Positions 28,363 through 38,229 are shown, counted from the first letter of the stretch. The stretch is DNA of 64,000 nucleotides from Pantoea sp. WMus005 (GCF_013415305.1 NZ_JACBXU010000004.1:124001-188000); one strand, 5' to 3'. Numbers and translations: made by a program. Notes: generated from the letters alone by a model not told the origin.

Positions 28363-28519
28363 CAGAGCCGCTGTTATAGGCTTTTTCCGATGGCTCAGAA
28401 CCCCGAATCAGGGTGAAGCCTGCAACAATGGAATAGCACCACGCATAGGAAATACGGTTGAAGAGGAAAGCGTCCCGCGTGCGGGACGAGCAGTCAGGGA
28501 TGACCTGTTTGCGACTTTC

Positions 28520-28567
28520 CGATCTGACCGGGTTTACTGAGCAGACTCAGTAAACCCGGTCAGATCG
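28520..28567. repeat. Perfect 22-bp inverted repeat with 4-base loop
   Basis: Arms run 28520-28541 and 28546-28567, beginning CGATCTGACCGGGTTTACTG and mirrored exactly, around loop CAGA. It is far longer than needed for a terminator and has no U-run on either side. Confidence 0.85.
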
Positions 28568-28576
28568 TAACTGACA

Positions 28577-28610
28577 ACATGAAGTGGGGCTATTCAGCGC
28601 CACTTCATGT
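28577..28610 (-). terminator. Hairpin downstream of serA
   Basis: ACATGAAGTGG / CCACTTCATGT, extendable with one mismatch, lies 10 bp after the serA stop. It lacks a U-run, so it is a weak terminator candidate. Confidence 0.5.
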
Positions 28611-28619
28611 CTGCATCGC

Positions 28620-29858
28620 TTAGTAAAGCAGACGGGCGCGGATAGTACCCGGAATGGCCTTCATCAGCTGCAGCGCGTTCTCTGCCACTTCCGGCTCTGC
28701 ATCAATGTCGATGACCACATAACCCATAAACGGCGAGGTTTGCAGATACTGGGCGGCGATATTAATGCCCTGCTCGGCAAAAATCTGGTTGATAGCTGTC
28801 AGCACGCCAGGACGGTTCTCATGGATGTGCAGCAGACGACTGGCGCTGATGCCGTGAATCGGCAATGACACTTCCGGGAAGTTAACAGCCGACAGGGTAG
28901 AGCCGTTATCGGAGTATTTCGCCAGCTTACCTGCAACTTCAATCCCGATGTTCTCCTGCGCTTCTTCCGTCGATCCGCCAATGTGCGGCGTCAGGATCAC
29001 GTTGTCGAACTCACTCAGTGGCGAAATAAACGGCTCGCTGTTGGTGGCGGGTTCTGTCGGGAAGACGTCGATAGCCGCGCCACCGACATGTTTACTGGCC
29101 AGCGCATCGCACAGCGCCGGAATATCGACCACGGTACCGCGTGAGGCGTTAATCAGCAGCGCACCGGGCTTCATCTGCGCCAGCTCCTCTGCACCAATCA
29201 TATCCTGTGTAGAGGCTGTCTCCGGCACATGCAGGCTGACTACGTCGCTCATGTTGAGCAGATCGGCAAGATGGCGTACCTGCGTGGCATTACCCAGCGG
29301 CAGCTTGTTTTCAATGTCGTAGAAAAAAACATGCATACCCAGACTTTCTGCCAGTACGCCCAGCTGCATCCCGATATGACCGTAACCGATGATACCCAGC
29401 TTTTTGCCACGCGCTTCAAATGAGCCTTTGGCAATCTTGTTCCAGATGCCTCGGTGCGCTTTCGCATTCGCTTCCGGGATGCCACGCAGCATCAGCAGCA
29501 TCTCACCAATCACCAGCTCCGCAACCGAACGGGTATTCGAAAATGGCGCATTGAACACCGGAATTCCCCGGCTGGCAGCGGCCTGCAGATCAACCTGGTT
29601 GGTACCGATACAGAAACAGCCAACAGCGACCAGCTTCTCAGCCGCCGCAAAAATCTCTTCAGTGAGCTGGGAGCGGGAACGGATACCAATGAAGTGCGCA
29701 TCGCGGATCGATGCTTTTAACGCATCGGAGTCCAGCGCGCCCTTGTGGAATTCGATGTTGGTATAGCCTGCAGCCCGCAGGTTCTCCAGCGCGCTCTGAT
29801 GGACACCTTCCACCAGCAGGAACTTAATCTTATCTTTTTCCAGTGATACCTTTGCCAT
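28620..29858 (-). CDS. serA: D-3-phosphoglycerate dehydrogenase
   Basis: First committed step of serine biosynthesis: oxidises 3-phosphoglycerate to 3-phosphohydroxypyruvate with NAD+. The 412-residue protein has a substrate domain, NAD-binding domain (GIIGYGHIGMQLG, near residue 160), catalytic Arg-Glu-His set with TPHIGGSTEEAQ, and a C-terminal ACT domain (about 340-412) for allosteric serine inhibition. Length matches E. coli SerA (410). It is downstream of rpiA with a 279-bp gap containing a CRP site; in E. coli Lrp and CRP activate serA. Confidence 0.97.
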   Translation of the reverse strand: MAKVSLEKDKIKFLLVEGVHQSALENLRAAGYTNIEFHKGALDSDALKASIRDAHFIGIRSRSQLTEEIFAAAEKLVAVGCFCIGTNQVDLQAAASRGIPVFNAPFSNTRSVAELVIGEMLLMLRGIPEANAKAHRGIWNKIAKGSFEARGKKLGIIGYGHIGMQLGVLAESLGMHVFFYDIENKLPLGNATQVRHLADLLNMSDVVSLHVPETASTQDMIGAEELAQMKPGALLINASRGTVVDIPALCDALASKHVGGAAIDVFPTEPATNSEPFISPLSEFDNVILTPHIGGSTEEAQENIGIEVAGKLAKYSDNGSTLSAVNFPEVSLPIHGISASRLLHIHENRPGVLTAINQIFAEQGINIAAQYLQTSPFMGYVVIDIDAEPEVAENALQLMKAIPGTIRARLLY

Positions 29859-30048
29859 TTCCCGATCCTATTCAGCATTCAATGAGGACTACCATAAGCC
29901 AGCCTTCTGTCAAAATATCAAAAAAATCGCGTCCGGCAATACAAACGATTGCCCGGCAGCCAGCACGGCAACGGCTGACAGCCGCACATTGCCGGACAAA
30001 ATCATGAGGTCGGCGGAGATGAGAGAACGAACCCACTGCCGATGACGC

Positions 30049-30070
30049 TTATGTGACATAAGTCACCAAA
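30049..30070. promoter_or_regulatory. CRP site upstream of serA
   Basis: TATGTGACATAAGTCACCAA holds TGTGA-CATAAG-TCACC, nine of ten core bases of the CRP consensus. It lies about 190 bp before the serA start. cAMP-CRP activation of serA is known in E. coli. Confidence 0.75.
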
Positions 30071-30111
30071 TTTCACCGGCGCGAGAAAAGATGATTTGCA
30101 GGCAGAAATAA

Positions 30112-30130
30112 CCGGCGCCTTTTCAGCGCC
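30112..30130 (-). terminator. Hairpin downstream of rpiA
   Basis: GGCGCT-GAAAA-GGCGCC-type stem just after the rpiA stop on the minus strand, followed by GGTTATTT. Moderate terminator candidate. Confidence 0.5.
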
Positions 30131-30137
30131 AGACAGA

Positions 30138-30797
30138 TCATTTTTTGATGGTTTTCACCCCATCAGGTCCGCCAATTAACGCGATATCGGCTCCGCGCGC
30201 AGCAAAAAGGCCCACGGTGACCACGCCAGGTAAGGCGTTGATGGTTTTTTCCAGCTCAATCGGGTCGAGAATACGCAGATTATGCACATCGAGAATAATG
30301 TTGCCGTTGTCTGTGACCACGTTCTGACGATACTCCGGTAAGCCACCCATTTTTACCAGCTGACGCGCCACATAGCTGCGCGCCATCGGAATCACTTCAA
30401 CCGGCAGCGGGAAACGGCCCAGCACATCCACTTCTTTTGAGGCGTCAGCGATACAGATAAAGGTCTCTGCCACCGCAGCCACGATCTTTTCACGCGTCAG
30501 CGCTGCGCCACCGCCTTTGATCATCTGCATCTGTGGGTTGATCTCATCCGCGCCATCAACGTACACCGACAGCACGTCAATCTCGTTCAGATCGAACACC
30601 TGAATGCCCAGGCTTTTAAGCTTCTGGGTGGAGGCATCGGAGCTGGAGACAGCACCTTCGATCTGATGCCTGACCGTGGCAAGTGCATCAATAAAGTGTG
30701 CTGCGGTGGATCCGGTGCCTACGCCAACAACGGTGCCCGGCTGCACGTACTCAAGTGCAGCCCAGCCAACGGCTTTTTTCAGTTCATCCTGGGTCAT
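30138..30797 (-). CDS. rpiA: Ribose-5-phosphate isomerase A
   Basis: Interconverts ribose-5-phosphate and ribulose-5-phosphate. The 219-residue protein has the family motifs [11 protein letters not shown] (phosphate site), DGADEINPQ (catalytic Asp) and [11 protein letters not shown] (catalytic Glu region), and length equals E. coli RpiA. It is divergent from argP and upstream of serA, the conserved order. Confidence 0.97.
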   Translation of the reverse strand: MTQDELKKAVGWAALEYVQPGTVVGVGTGSTAAHFIDALATVRHQIEGAVSSSDASTQKLKSLGIQVFDLNEIDVLSVYVDGADEINPQMQMIKGGGAALTREKIVAAVAETFICIADASKEVDVLGRFPLPVEVIPMARSYVARQLVKMGGLPEYRQNVVTDNGNIILDVHNLRILDPIELEKTINALPGVVTVGLFAARGADIALIGGPDGVKTIKK

Positions 30798-30978
30798 GGT
30801 ATGTTTAAAACCTGTGCGACAACGAAGTGCGCGTAGTATAAAACAAGGCTTGCTGAAAATGCTCGGCTGACCGCCGTGGATTTATCGCTTTGGAAGCCAG
30901 CCCACAAAAAACAAGAGAGCCATCACAGGTGACACTTTTGTGGCATAGTGACGTCCACCCTGAGGAGAGAGAACAATA

Positions 30979-31884
30979 ATGAAACGCCCGGATTATCGAA
31001 CGCTTCAGGCGCTGGATTCAGTGATCCGCGAACGCGGATTTGAGCGTGCCGCACAAAAATTGTGTATCACCCAGTCGGCGGTTTCACAGCGTATCAAGCA
31101 GCTGGAGAACCTGTTTGGGCAGCCGCTGCTGGTGCGCACCGTGCCGCCGCGTCCGACCGAACAGGGTCAGAAACTGCTGGCGTTACTGCATCAGGTTGAG
31201 CTGCTGGAAGAGGAGTGGCTGGGCGATGAGAACAGTGGTACCACGCCACTGCTGCTGTCGCTGGCGGTCAACGCCGACAGTCTGGCGACCTGGTTGTTGC
31301 CTGCGCTGAAAGATGTGCTGGCTGATTCTCCCGTCCGCCTTAATCTGCAGGTCGAAGATGAAACCCGCACCCAGGAGCGTCTGCGCCGGGGTGAAGTGGT
31401 GGGTGCAGTGAGTATTCAGCCGCAGCCGCTGCCAAGTTGTCTGGTGGATCAGCTCGGTGCGCTCGACTACCTGTTTGTGGCGTCACGCGACTTTGCCGAT
31501 CGCTTCTTCCCGAACGGCGTCACCCGCTCTGCCCTGCTAAAAGCGCCTGCGGTGGCGTTTGACCATCTTGATGATATGCATCAGGCCTTCCTGCAACAGA
31601 ACTTTGATCTTTCACCGGGCAGCGTACCCTGTCACATCGTGAACTCTTCTGAAGCCTTTGTGCAGATGGCCCGGCAGGGTTCGACCTGCTGTATGATCCC
31701 GCATCTGCAGATTGAGCGTGAGCTGGCGAGCGGTGAGTTAATTGATTTGACGCCGGGCTTGTACCAGCGCCGGATGCTCTACTGGCATCGCTTTGCGCCG
31801 GAAAGCCGGTTAATGCGTCGGGTGACCGATGCGCTGATTGCGCATGGACATCGCGTGTTGCGTCAGGATCATGTCGCAGCCTGA
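30979..31884 (+). CDS. argP: LysR-type regulator ArgP (IciA)
   Basis: Activates argO, the arginine exporter, and other lysine and arginine genes; arginine and lysine are its effectors. The 301-residue protein has an N-terminal winged HTH ([22 protein letters not shown]) and a LysR substrate domain. Length is near E. coli ArgP (297). The ATG follows GAGGAGAGA. Its target argO lies 0.9 kb downstream, separated by yggE. It is divergent from rpiA. Confidence 0.96.
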   Translation: MKRPDYRTLQALDSVIRERGFERAAQKLCITQSAVSQRIKQLENLFGQPLLVRTVPPRPTEQGQKLLALLHQVELLEEEWLGDENSGTTPLLLSLAVNADSLATWLLPALKDVLADSPVRLNLQVEDETRTQERLRRGEVVGAVSIQPQPLPSCLVDQLGALDYLFVASRDFADRFFPNGVTRSALLKAPAVAFDHLDDMHQAFLQQNFDLSPGSVPCHIVNSSEAFVQMARQGSTCCMIPHLQIERELASGELIDLTPGLYQRRMLYWHRFAPESRLMRRVTDALIAHGHRVLRQDHVAA

Positions 31885-31889
31885 AAACA

Positions 31890-31913
31890 AAAACGGGGCA
31901 TCAGCCCCGTTTT
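31890..31913. terminator. Bidirectional terminator between argP and yggE
   Basis: Perfect 10-bp arms AAAACGGGGC / GCCCCGTTTT with loop ATCA between convergent genes. Confidence 0.9.
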
Positions 31914-31916
31914 GCA

Positions 31917-32639
31917 TTACGGCGTATCAGGCTTGATTTCAAACACCACATCAACCTGATCGTCAAAGTTGATGCTCTGCTGATCATAGGTCTCCTGAGC
32001 CGTGGTATCTGCCGCTGCAGCCGCTTTATACATGCGGTTCATTGGCATCGGCTGATAGTTGGCGACCTGATAACGAATGCTGTAAATCGATCCCAGCTTC
32101 GCGTTAAAGCCTTCAGCCAGTTCGGATGCCTGCTGAGTCGCGTTTTTAATCGCGGCTTTACGTGCCTGCTCTTTGTAGCTCTCCGGGTTTGCCACGCCCA
32201 ACTCGACGCTGCGCACTTCATTCAGACCGGACTTCAGCGCCCCGTCCAGCAGATCATTCAGCTTGTCCAGTTGACGCAGGGTGACCTGTACCTGACGCAC
32301 CGCACGGTAACCTTTCAGTACCGATTTACCCTCTTTGGTGTAATCGTACTCTGGCTGCGTGCTCAGGTTAGCCGCATCGATGTCTTTCTTCTCAATACCA
32401 TTTTTCTGCAGAAAATCGAAATATTGCGCAACGCGGCTATCCGCCTGCTTCTTCGCATCTGCGGCATCTTTTGATGACACGTTCACCACGATAGAGAGCG
32501 TTGCGATATCGGGACGGGCATCGACCGTTGCCTTGCCTGAGGTCACCACGTGCGGTCCGTTCGGTAACTCATCAGCGTGTACGCCAGGCAATACGCCAGC
32601 GCTCATGATTGCGGCCAGAGCCAATGCTTTCAGTTTCAT
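31917..32639 (-). CDS. yggE: Oxidative stress defence protein, SIMPL domain
   Basis: A periplasmic SIMPL-domain (DUF541) protein of 240 residues; E. coli YggE lowers oxidative stress damage by an unknown mechanism. A signal peptide ends near VHA-DE (residues 20-23). The body has the family sequence VVTSGKATVDARPDIATLSI and GYRAVRQVQVTLRQLDKLNDLLD. The ATG at 32639 begins the signal peptide; the longer frame does not. It lies between argP and argO, as in E. coli. Confidence 0.93.
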   Translation of the reverse strand: MKLKALALAAIMSAGVLPGVHADELPNGPHVVTSGKATVDARPDIATLSIVVNVSSKDAADAKKQADSRVAQYFDFLQKNGIEKKDIDAANLSTQPEYDYTKEGKSVLKGYRAVRQVQVTLRQLDKLNDLLDGALKSGLNEVRSVELGVANPESYKEQARKAAIKNATQQASELAEGFNAKLGSIYSIRYQVANYQPMPMNRMYKAAAAADTTAQETYDQQSINFDDQVDVVFEIKPDTP

Positions 32640-32783
32640 GAAAGTCCTCCTTGAAAAGGTCACTATGACGGCTTCCAACCGGCGAAGCCCAAAAGCGCAT
32701 GGGTATGCGCCATGCTTTGAGTGGTCATTATGGCAAAAGTTCGCCCGCAGCGCGGCAATTACTGCCACGGATCGAGGCTGGGA

Positions 32784-33407
32784 TCAAAAACCAGCAATGC
32801 CCTGGCGCGCCAGCTGCAGGGCGATAAACCACATCACAGCACCTACCAGCAGGTTAATAATGCGCTGTGCTTTCGCCGTGCGCAGGCGCGGTGAGAGCCA
32901 CGCAGCCAGCAGGGCCAGACCGAAGAACCAGAGAATCGACGCGCTGATAGTACCCAGCGCGAACCACTGACGCGCCGTGGTGGTCGGCAACTGACCGCCA
33001 AGACTCCCGAGCACCACAAAGGTGTCGAGATAAACGTGCGGGTTAAGCCATGTCACCGCCAGCAGCGTCGCAATAATACGTCCTCTGCTGTGCTTTAACG
33101 GCTCGCCATCCACCAGAGCGGCGTCGCCACGAAAGGCGCTTCGCAGCGCTCCCCAGCCATACCAGACCAGAAAAGCCACGCCCGCCCAGGTAATCATCAT
33201 CAATAGCAGCGGAGACTGGCTAAGCAGCGCGCTACCGCCAAAGATGCCAGCGCATATCAGCAGAATATCGCTCAGCGAGCAAAGTGCCGCCGTCAAAAGA
33301 TGATACTGGCGCTTTACGCCCTGATTCATCACAAAAGCGTTCTGCGGCCCCAGCGGCAGGATCAGTGCAGCACCCAGGGCAAGCCCCTGAAAGTAGAGAG
33401 ATATCAC
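32784..33407 (-). CDS. argO: Arginine exporter ArgO
   Basis: LysE-family inner-membrane exporter for arginine and its toxic analogue canavanine. The 207-residue protein has about six hydrophobic helices and the LysE signature [19 protein letters not shown] near the N-terminus. It starts with GTG after GAGGA. In E. coli it is activated by ArgP, whose gene is 0.9 kb away here. The 125-bp promoter gap to mscS contains a short palindrome at 33484-33498. Confidence 0.95.
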   Translation of the reverse strand: MISLYFQGLALGAALILPLGPQNAFVMNQGVKRQYHLLTAALCSLSDILLICAGIFGGSALLSQSPLLLMMITWAGVAFLVWYGWGALRSAFRGDAALVDGEPLKHSRGRIIATLLAVTWLNPHVYLDTFVVLGSLGGQLPTTTARQWFALGTISASILWFFGLALLAAWLSPRLRTAKAQRIINLLVGAVMWFIALQLARQGIAGF

Positions 33408-33483
33408 TGGATTTTTTCCTCACATGGTCAGATGTGGGGAAGTATAAAGAGAGGGAATGATTAGCGGAAATTGAAAAAATTAA

Positions 33484-33498
33484 TCTGCTATTAGCAGA
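33484..33498. promoter_or_regulatory. Palindrome upstream of argO
   Basis: TCTGCTA-T-TAGCAGA is a perfect 7-bp-arm dyad 77 bp before the argO start. It could be an operator for argO; the site may also be part of mscS 3' structure. Confidence 0.3.
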
Positions 33499-33499
33499 A

Positions 33500-33527
33500 T
33501 TAATGGGCGACCGATGCCGCCCATTAA
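33500..33527 (-). terminator. Terminator downstream of mscS
   Basis: TTAATGGGCG / CGCCCATTAA with an 8-base loop, 5 bp after the mscS stop on the minus strand, followed by TTCTGC. Confidence 0.65.
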
Positions 33528-33532
33528 AATCG

Positions 33533-34414
33533 TTACTGCGGCTGTGTCTCTGGTGTAGGTGCATCCGACTGTCTGACGCGGTGCAGATGCACGTCCATCT
33601 GCGGATAAGGAATACCAATCCCTTTACCATCCAGCGTACGCTTGAAGTTCTTCATCAGGTCCCAGTAGACGTTCTGCAGGTCTCCACTGTTGCTCCAGCA
33701 GCGCACGACAAAATTCATTGAGGATGCGGCTAACTCATTAAGCCCAATCTGGATACCCATCTCTTTTAATACACGTTCATCTGCTTCTACGACTTCCCGC
33801 AGCAGCGTCAGAACCTGATCAACATCTGCATCGTAGGAGACGCCGATAATAAATTCATTGCGGCGTACCGGCTCACGCGAAAAGTTAACGATGTTTCCGG
33901 CAAGAATTTTACCGTTCGGCACCACCACTCGCTTGCCATCAGCTGACTTGAGCGTTGTGGAGAAGATCTGCACGTTCATTACCGTCCCCATGATCCCACC
34001 CAAATCAACGAATTCACCGGTTCGGAAGTGGCGGAAAATCACCAGCAGCACACCAGCAGCAAGGTTTGACAGGGAATCCTTTAATGCCAGACCCACGGCC
34101 AGACCGGCCGCACCAAGGATTGCGATGACCGAGGTTGTCTGTACACCAATGCGTCCGAGTGCGGCGATAAGTGTGAATGCGATAATACCGTAGCGCACCA
34201 GCGCCGACAGAAAATCAGCAACAGTCGTATCAATGTGGCGCGCAAGCAGCAGACGATTAGCGGCGTTGGAGATGATGCGTGCAATCATCATACCCACAAA
34301 GATAATCGCAATGGCTGCGACAATGTTTACCGCATAGCTAATCAGGAGCTCCTGATTGCGTACTATCCAGTTACCTGCGTTGTTGAGTTCATCAAACATA
34401 CCCGTATCCTGCAT
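33533..34414 (-). CDS. mscS: Small-conductance mechanosensitive channel MscS
   Basis: A heptameric inner-membrane channel that opens under membrane tension in hypo-osmotic shock. The 293-residue protein has three N-terminal helices (TM3 with [11 protein letters not shown]) and a cytoplasmic beta/alpha vestibule. It aligns without gaps with E. coli MscS through residue 120, yet has Lys112-Asp113 where E. coli has Gln112-Gly113, the TM3 hinge, and RHFRTGEF for RPFRAGEY. The C-terminus is about 7 residues longer. Position between argO and fbaA matches E. coli, so this is the orthologue, not an unrelated paralogue. Confidence 0.95.
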   Translation of the reverse strand: MQDTGMFDELNNAGNWIVRNQELLISYAVNIVAAIAIIFVGMMIARIISNAANRLLLARHIDTTVADFLSALVRYGIIAFTLIAALGRIGVQTTSVIAILGAAGLAVGLALKDSLSNLAAGVLLVIFRHFRTGEFVDLGGIMGTVMNVQIFSTTLKSADGKRVVVPNGKILAGNIVNFSREPVRRNEFIIGVSYDADVDQVLTLLREVVEADERVLKEMGIQIGLNELAASSMNFVVRCWSNSGDLQNVYWDLMKNFKRTLDGKGIGIPYPQMDVHLHRVRQSDAPTPETQPQ

Positions 34415-34560
34415 GGAACCTTCCTGTAATTAAATTCCCAAGGGAAGTAACAACATATTGTCAGAACCGCTCTGACAATCCCTGACAAAAGGGTAAACAA
34501 TAAATGCCAGCGTGCCAATCCTGCATGACTTTTGACGCAAATCAGGCAAAAAAAGGACAA

Positions 34561-34583
34561 AAAAAAGGCCCTTTCGGGCCTTT
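34561..34583 (-). terminator. Terminator downstream of fbaA
   Basis: AAAAAAGGCCC / GGGCCTTTTTT hairpin with a short loop; on the minus strand it is followed by T-rich sequence. Strong intrinsic terminator of the epd-pgk-fbaA run. Confidence 0.92.
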
Positions 34584-34622
34584 TTTGTACTGAAGACGAT
34601 TAATACAGTAACTGAATGTCAG

Positions 34623-35702
34623 TTACAGAACGTCGACAGCGTTAAGCTCTTTGAAAGCCTGCTCCAGACGCACCACCATAGAGGCCTGGGCAGAACGCAG
34701 CCAGACGCGTGGGTCGTAGTATTTTTTGTTTGGCTTGTCGGCGCCTTCCGGATTACCCAGCTGCGATTGCAGATAGCCTTCGTTCTTTTTGTAGTACTGC
34801 AGGATGCCGTCCCAGGTTGCCCATTGGGTATCGGTATCGATGTTCATCTTGATCACGCCGTAGCTGATAGACTCTTCGATTTCTGCAGCTGAAGAACCTG
34901 AACCGCCGTGGAAAACGAAGTCCAGCGCGTTGTGCGGCAGGCCATGTTTTTCACATACATATTTCTGTGAATCACGCAGAATGGTTGGGGTCAGTTTCAC
35001 GTTACCTGGCTTATAAACGCCGTGTACGTTGCCGAATGAGGCCGCAATGGTGAAGCGCGGGCTGATAGCATTCAGTTTTTCGTATGCGTAGTTCACATCT
35101 TCTGGCTGAGTGTAAAGGGCAGATGCGTCCATATGGCTGTTATCAACACCATCTTCTTCACCACCGGTGCAGCCCAGTTCGATTTCCAGCGTCATGTCGA
35201 GTTTCGCCATGCGCGCCAGGTACTTGCTGCTGATTTCGATGTTTTCTTCCAGTGACTCTTCTGACAGGTCGATCATGTGAGAAGAGAAAAGTGGCTTACC
35301 GTTTTTCTGGAAGTACTCTTCACCCGCGTCCAGCAGACCGTCGATCCACGGCAGCAGTTTCTTAGCGCAGTGGTCAGTATGCAGGATAACCGGCACGCCG
35401 TACTGCTCTGCCATCAGGTGAACGTGGTGTGCACCGGCGATAGCACCGAAGATTGCCGCACCCTGTGGTTTGTCAGTCTTGAAGCCTTTACCGGCGATAA
35501 ATGCAGCACCACCGTTAGAGAACTGGATGATGATTGGCGCTTTAACTTTCGCCGCCGCTTCCAGTGCTGCATTGATAGAGTCGGTGCCGACGCAGTTTAC
35601 GGCTGGCAGTGCGAATTTGTTCTCTTTCGCAACTTTGAAGATCTTCTGTACGTCATCACCAGTGACAACGCCGGGTTTTACGAAATCAAAAATTTTAGAC
35701 AT
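34623..35702 (-). CDS. fbaA: Fructose-bisphosphate aldolase, class II
   Basis: Zinc-dependent cleavage of fructose-1,6-bisphosphate to DHAP and glyceraldehyde-3-phosphate. The 359-residue protein equals E. coli FbaA in length and has the metal-binding HTDHCAKK (His110 region), HGGSGSS and NIDTDTQW motifs. It lies 105 bp after pgk on the same strand, as in the E. coli epd-pgk-fbaA operon. Confidence 0.97.
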   Translation of the reverse strand: MSKIFDFVKPGVVTGDDVQKIFKVAKENKFALPAVNCVGTDSINAALEAAAKVKAPIIIQFSNGGAAFIAGKGFKTDKPQGAAIFGAIAGAHHVHLMAEQYGVPVILHTDHCAKKLLPWIDGLLDAGEEYFQKNGKPLFSSHMIDLSEESLEENIEISSKYLARMAKLDMTLEIELGCTGGEEDGVDNSHMDASALYTQPEDVNYAYEKLNAISPRFTIAASFGNVHGVYKPGNVKLTPTILRDSQKYVCEKHGLPHNALDFVFHGGSGSSAAEIEESISYGVIKMNIDTDTQWATWDGILQYYKKNEGYLQSQLGNPEGADKPNKKYYDPRVWLRSAQASMVVRLEQAFKELNAVDVL

Positions 35703-35807
35703 GATTGTGTCCTGTTTCGTGACCGTTGTTCCCCTTGAGGAACGTCGATTTAAACGCCCAGACGGGCAAGACTTCAGGCGATACCGAAAGGCATCGCCCC
35801 CAAAGGA

Positions 35808-36971
35808 TTACTGCTTCGCACGCTCTTCCAGCATGGCAACTGCAGGCAGTTTTTTGCCTTCCACGAACTCAAGGAACGCGCCGCCGCCGGTAGAGATGTA
35901 GGAAATTTTGTCTTCGATGCCGAACAGGTCGATAGCCGCTAAGGTATCGCCGCCGCCTGCAACAGAGAAAGCATCGCTGTCTGCAATGGCGTTAGCCACG
36001 ATCTCGGTGCCTTTACGGAAGTTAGGGAATTCAAACACGCCTACCGGGCCGTTCCACAGGATGGTTTTCGCATCCTTCAGGATGGCAGCCATGGCCTGAG
36101 CGGTTTCATCGCCGAAGTCCATAATCTCTTCGTTATCCGCCACTTCCGAAACCTTTTTCACGGTTGCTGGCGCAGTTTCAGAGAATTCTGTGCCGACACG
36201 TGAGTCAGTTGGAACCGGGATACCGTGCTGATCGCGCAGGGCCTTAGCCGCTTCAACGAAGTCGGGTTCATAAAGTGACTTACCGACATTATTGTCGATA
36301 GCCACGAAGGTGTTTGCGATGCCGCCGCCTACAATCACGGTATCCGCGATTTTGACCAGAGACTGCAGCACGTCAAATTTGGTAGAGACTTTAGAACCGC
36401 CTACGACAGCCACCAGCGGACGCTCAGGGTTGCTCATGACTTTACCCAGTGCTTCCAGTTCTGCTGAGAGCAGCGGACCAGCACAGGCGATAGGGGCAAA
36501 TTTGCCAACGCCGTGGGTAGAAGCCTGCGCGCGGTGCGCAGTACCAAACGCGTCCATCACGAATACGTCGCACAGGGCAGCATATTTTTTAGACAGCGCT
36601 TCGTCATCTTTCTTCTCGCCTTTGTTAAAGCGAACGTTTTCCAGCACAACCAGTTCGCCAGCGCCGACTTCAACGCCATCGAGGTAATCTTTTGCCAGGG
36701 TGACGGTGGTGCCGCTCAGCTTGTCTTTCAGGTAGTTAACTACCGGCAGCAGGGAGAACTCTTCGTTGTATTCACCTTCGGTCGGACGACCCAGGTGAGA
36801 GGTAACCATTACTTTCGCGCCCTGTTTCAACGCCGCTTCAATGGTTGGCAGAGAAGCACGGATACGTGCATCAGACGTCACTTTACCTTCTTTAACAGGC
36901 ACGTTCAGATCGGCACGGATCAGAACGCGTTTACCCGCCAGATCCAGATCGGTCATCTTAATTACAGACAT
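35808..36971 (-). CDS. pgk: Phosphoglycerate kinase
   Basis: ATP-generating glycolytic step from 1,3-bisphosphoglycerate. The 387-residue protein has the N-domain substrate motif [21 protein letters not shown], and the C-domain nucleotide motifs GGSKVSTK and GGGDTLAA. Length equals E. coli Pgk. It follows epd by 51 bp, so co-transcription is likely; a second promoter inside the epd end is known in E. coli. Confidence 0.97.
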   Translation of the reverse strand: MSVIKMTDLDLAGKRVLIRADLNVPVKEGKVTSDARIRASLPTIEAALKQGAKVMVTSHLGRPTEGEYNEEFSLLPVVNYLKDKLSGTTVTLAKDYLDGVEVGAGELVVLENVRFNKGEKKDDEALSKKYAALCDVFVMDAFGTAHRAQASTHGVGKFAPIACAGPLLSAELEALGKVMSNPERPLVAVVGGSKVSTKFDVLQSLVKIADTVIVGGGIANTFVAIDNNVGKSLYEPDFVEAAKALRDQHGIPVPTDSRVGTEFSETAPATVKKVSEVADNEEIMDFGDETAQAMAAILKDAKTILWNGPVGVFEFPNFRKGTEIVANAIADSDAFSVAGGGDTLAAIDLFGIEDKISYISTGGGAFLEFVEGKKLPAVAMLEERAKQ

Positions 36972-37022
36972 GGTGAATCCTCTCGTTGATTCTCATAAGT
37001 TTTGCCAGACGCAAACCGCGTC

Positions 37023-38042
37023 TTACCTGAAACCGCTTGCGGCCATCGCTAACGTCGTGTCGAGCATTCGGTTAGCAAAGCCCCATTCATTGTCACACCA
37101 GACCAGTGTCTTGATAAGGTGTTGACCGCTGACCCGCGTTTGTGTTCCGTCCACAATGGCACTGTGCGGATCATGGTTAAAATCTACTGAGACTAACGGT
37201 AATTCCGTGTAGTCAACTATACCACGAAATGCCCCTTCTGCCGCGCTTCGCAACAAGGTGTTAACGTCACACGCTGTTACCGCGTTATGCACTGAGACGC
37301 TGAGATCAATGGCCGTCACGTTAATCGTCGGGACGCGAACGGCTATCGCCTCAAAGCGATCGTTGAATTTCGGAAAAATACGGGTAATGCCTGCCGCCAG
37401 GCGAGTATCCACCGGGATAATCGACTGACTGGCGGCGCGGGTCCGGCGCAGATCGCTGTGATAGGCGTCGATCACCTGCTGATCGTGCATCGCCGAGTGG
37501 ATCGTGGTAACAGTGCCGGATTCGATACCAAACTCATCATCCAGCAGTTTAATGACCGGGATAATGCAGTTCGTGGTACAGGAAGCGTTGGAAACGATGC
37601 GGTCGCTGGCGGTGAGATCCTGCTGGTTAACGCCGAACACGACGGTGGCGTCGAGATCGTTTCCGCCGGGATGAGAGAACAGCACTTTTTTGGCACCCGC
37701 CTGCAGATGGGCTTCGCCATCAGCCCGTGAGCCATAGACGCCGGTGCAGTCCAGCACCACATCCACATCAAGTTCACGCCACGGCAAATCGGCTATTTCT
37801 GCACGGTGCAAAATGCGCAGGGTATCGCCCCCCACCCACATGACATCACGCTCCTGGCGGACATCGAAAGCAAAACGGCCATGGCTGGTATCGTATTTCA
37901 GCAGGTGCGCCATACCGGTGGCTTCTGCCAGCTCGTTAATCGCGACGACGGTGATCTCTGCACGTCGGCCCGTCTCATAGAGCGCACGCAGGACGTTGCG
38001 TCCAATCCGGCCAAAACCATTTATCGCTACCCGTACCGTCAT
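37023..38042 (-). CDS. epd: Erythrose-4-phosphate dehydrogenase
   Basis: Oxidises erythrose-4-phosphate to 4-phosphoerythronate, the entry to the DXP-dependent pyridoxal phosphate pathway. The 339-residue protein is a GAPDH homologue with NAD motif [10 protein letters not shown] and catalytic Cys155 in SNASCTTNC. Length equals E. coli Epd. First gene of epd-pgk-fbaA; the 315-bp upstream gap to tktA has a CRP-like site and the tktA terminator. Confidence 0.97.
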   Translation of the reverse strand: MTVRVAINGFGRIGRNVLRALYETGRRAEITVVAINELAEATGMAHLLKYDTSHGRFAFDVRQERDVMWVGGDTLRILHRAEIADLPWRELDVDVVLDCTGVYGSRADGEAHLQAGAKKVLFSHPGGNDLDATVVFGVNQQDLTASDRIVSNASCTTNCIIPVIKLLDDEFGIESGTVTTIHSAMHDQQVIDAYHSDLRRTRAASQSIIPVDTRLAAGITRIFPKFNDRFEAIAVRVPTINVTAIDLSVSVHNAVTACDVNTLLRSAAEGAFRGIVDYTELPLVSVDFNHDPHSAIVDGTQTRVSGQHLIKTLVWCDNEWGFANRMLDTTLAMAASGFR

Positions 38043-38229
38043 TTCTCTCCTGCCACGTCAGACTGAAAAAAACGTGCCGTTAGCCTGAGCGTTTCACTGC
38101 ACTTTGTACAGGAGATTCTTACCCGGCATTGTCCGAAATCAGGGCGGTTCGCCCCGCAACTGAAACGGTTCAGCCAGAATAATAGAAGGAAGGAATAACA
38201 GGAATGATTGCGATCAATCTGACTGCTTA

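Larger units (their letters stand above)
28363..28619. other. Structured intergenic region fau-serA, possible small RNA
   Basis: No ORF. It carries five GGA motifs within 71 bases on the + strand (28430, 28448, 28465, 28484 and 28498), one of them in the loop of a perfect 4-bp hairpin GTCA-GGGA-TGAC (28493-28504). A GC-rich hairpin (28471-28488) and two long inverted repeats (28520-28567 and 28577-28610) are also present. In E. coli this spot holds the ibsC/sibC locus; I see no such toxin ORF here. Confidence 0.4.
29859..30137. other. serA promoter region and rpiA 3' region
   Basis: Contains from serA outward: an AT-rich stretch next to the start, the 10-bp inverted repeat GTCCGGCAAT / ATTGCCGGAC (29931-29940 and 29988-29997), a strong CRP-like site (30049-30070) and the hairpin after rpiA. 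No ORF. Confidence 0.6.
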
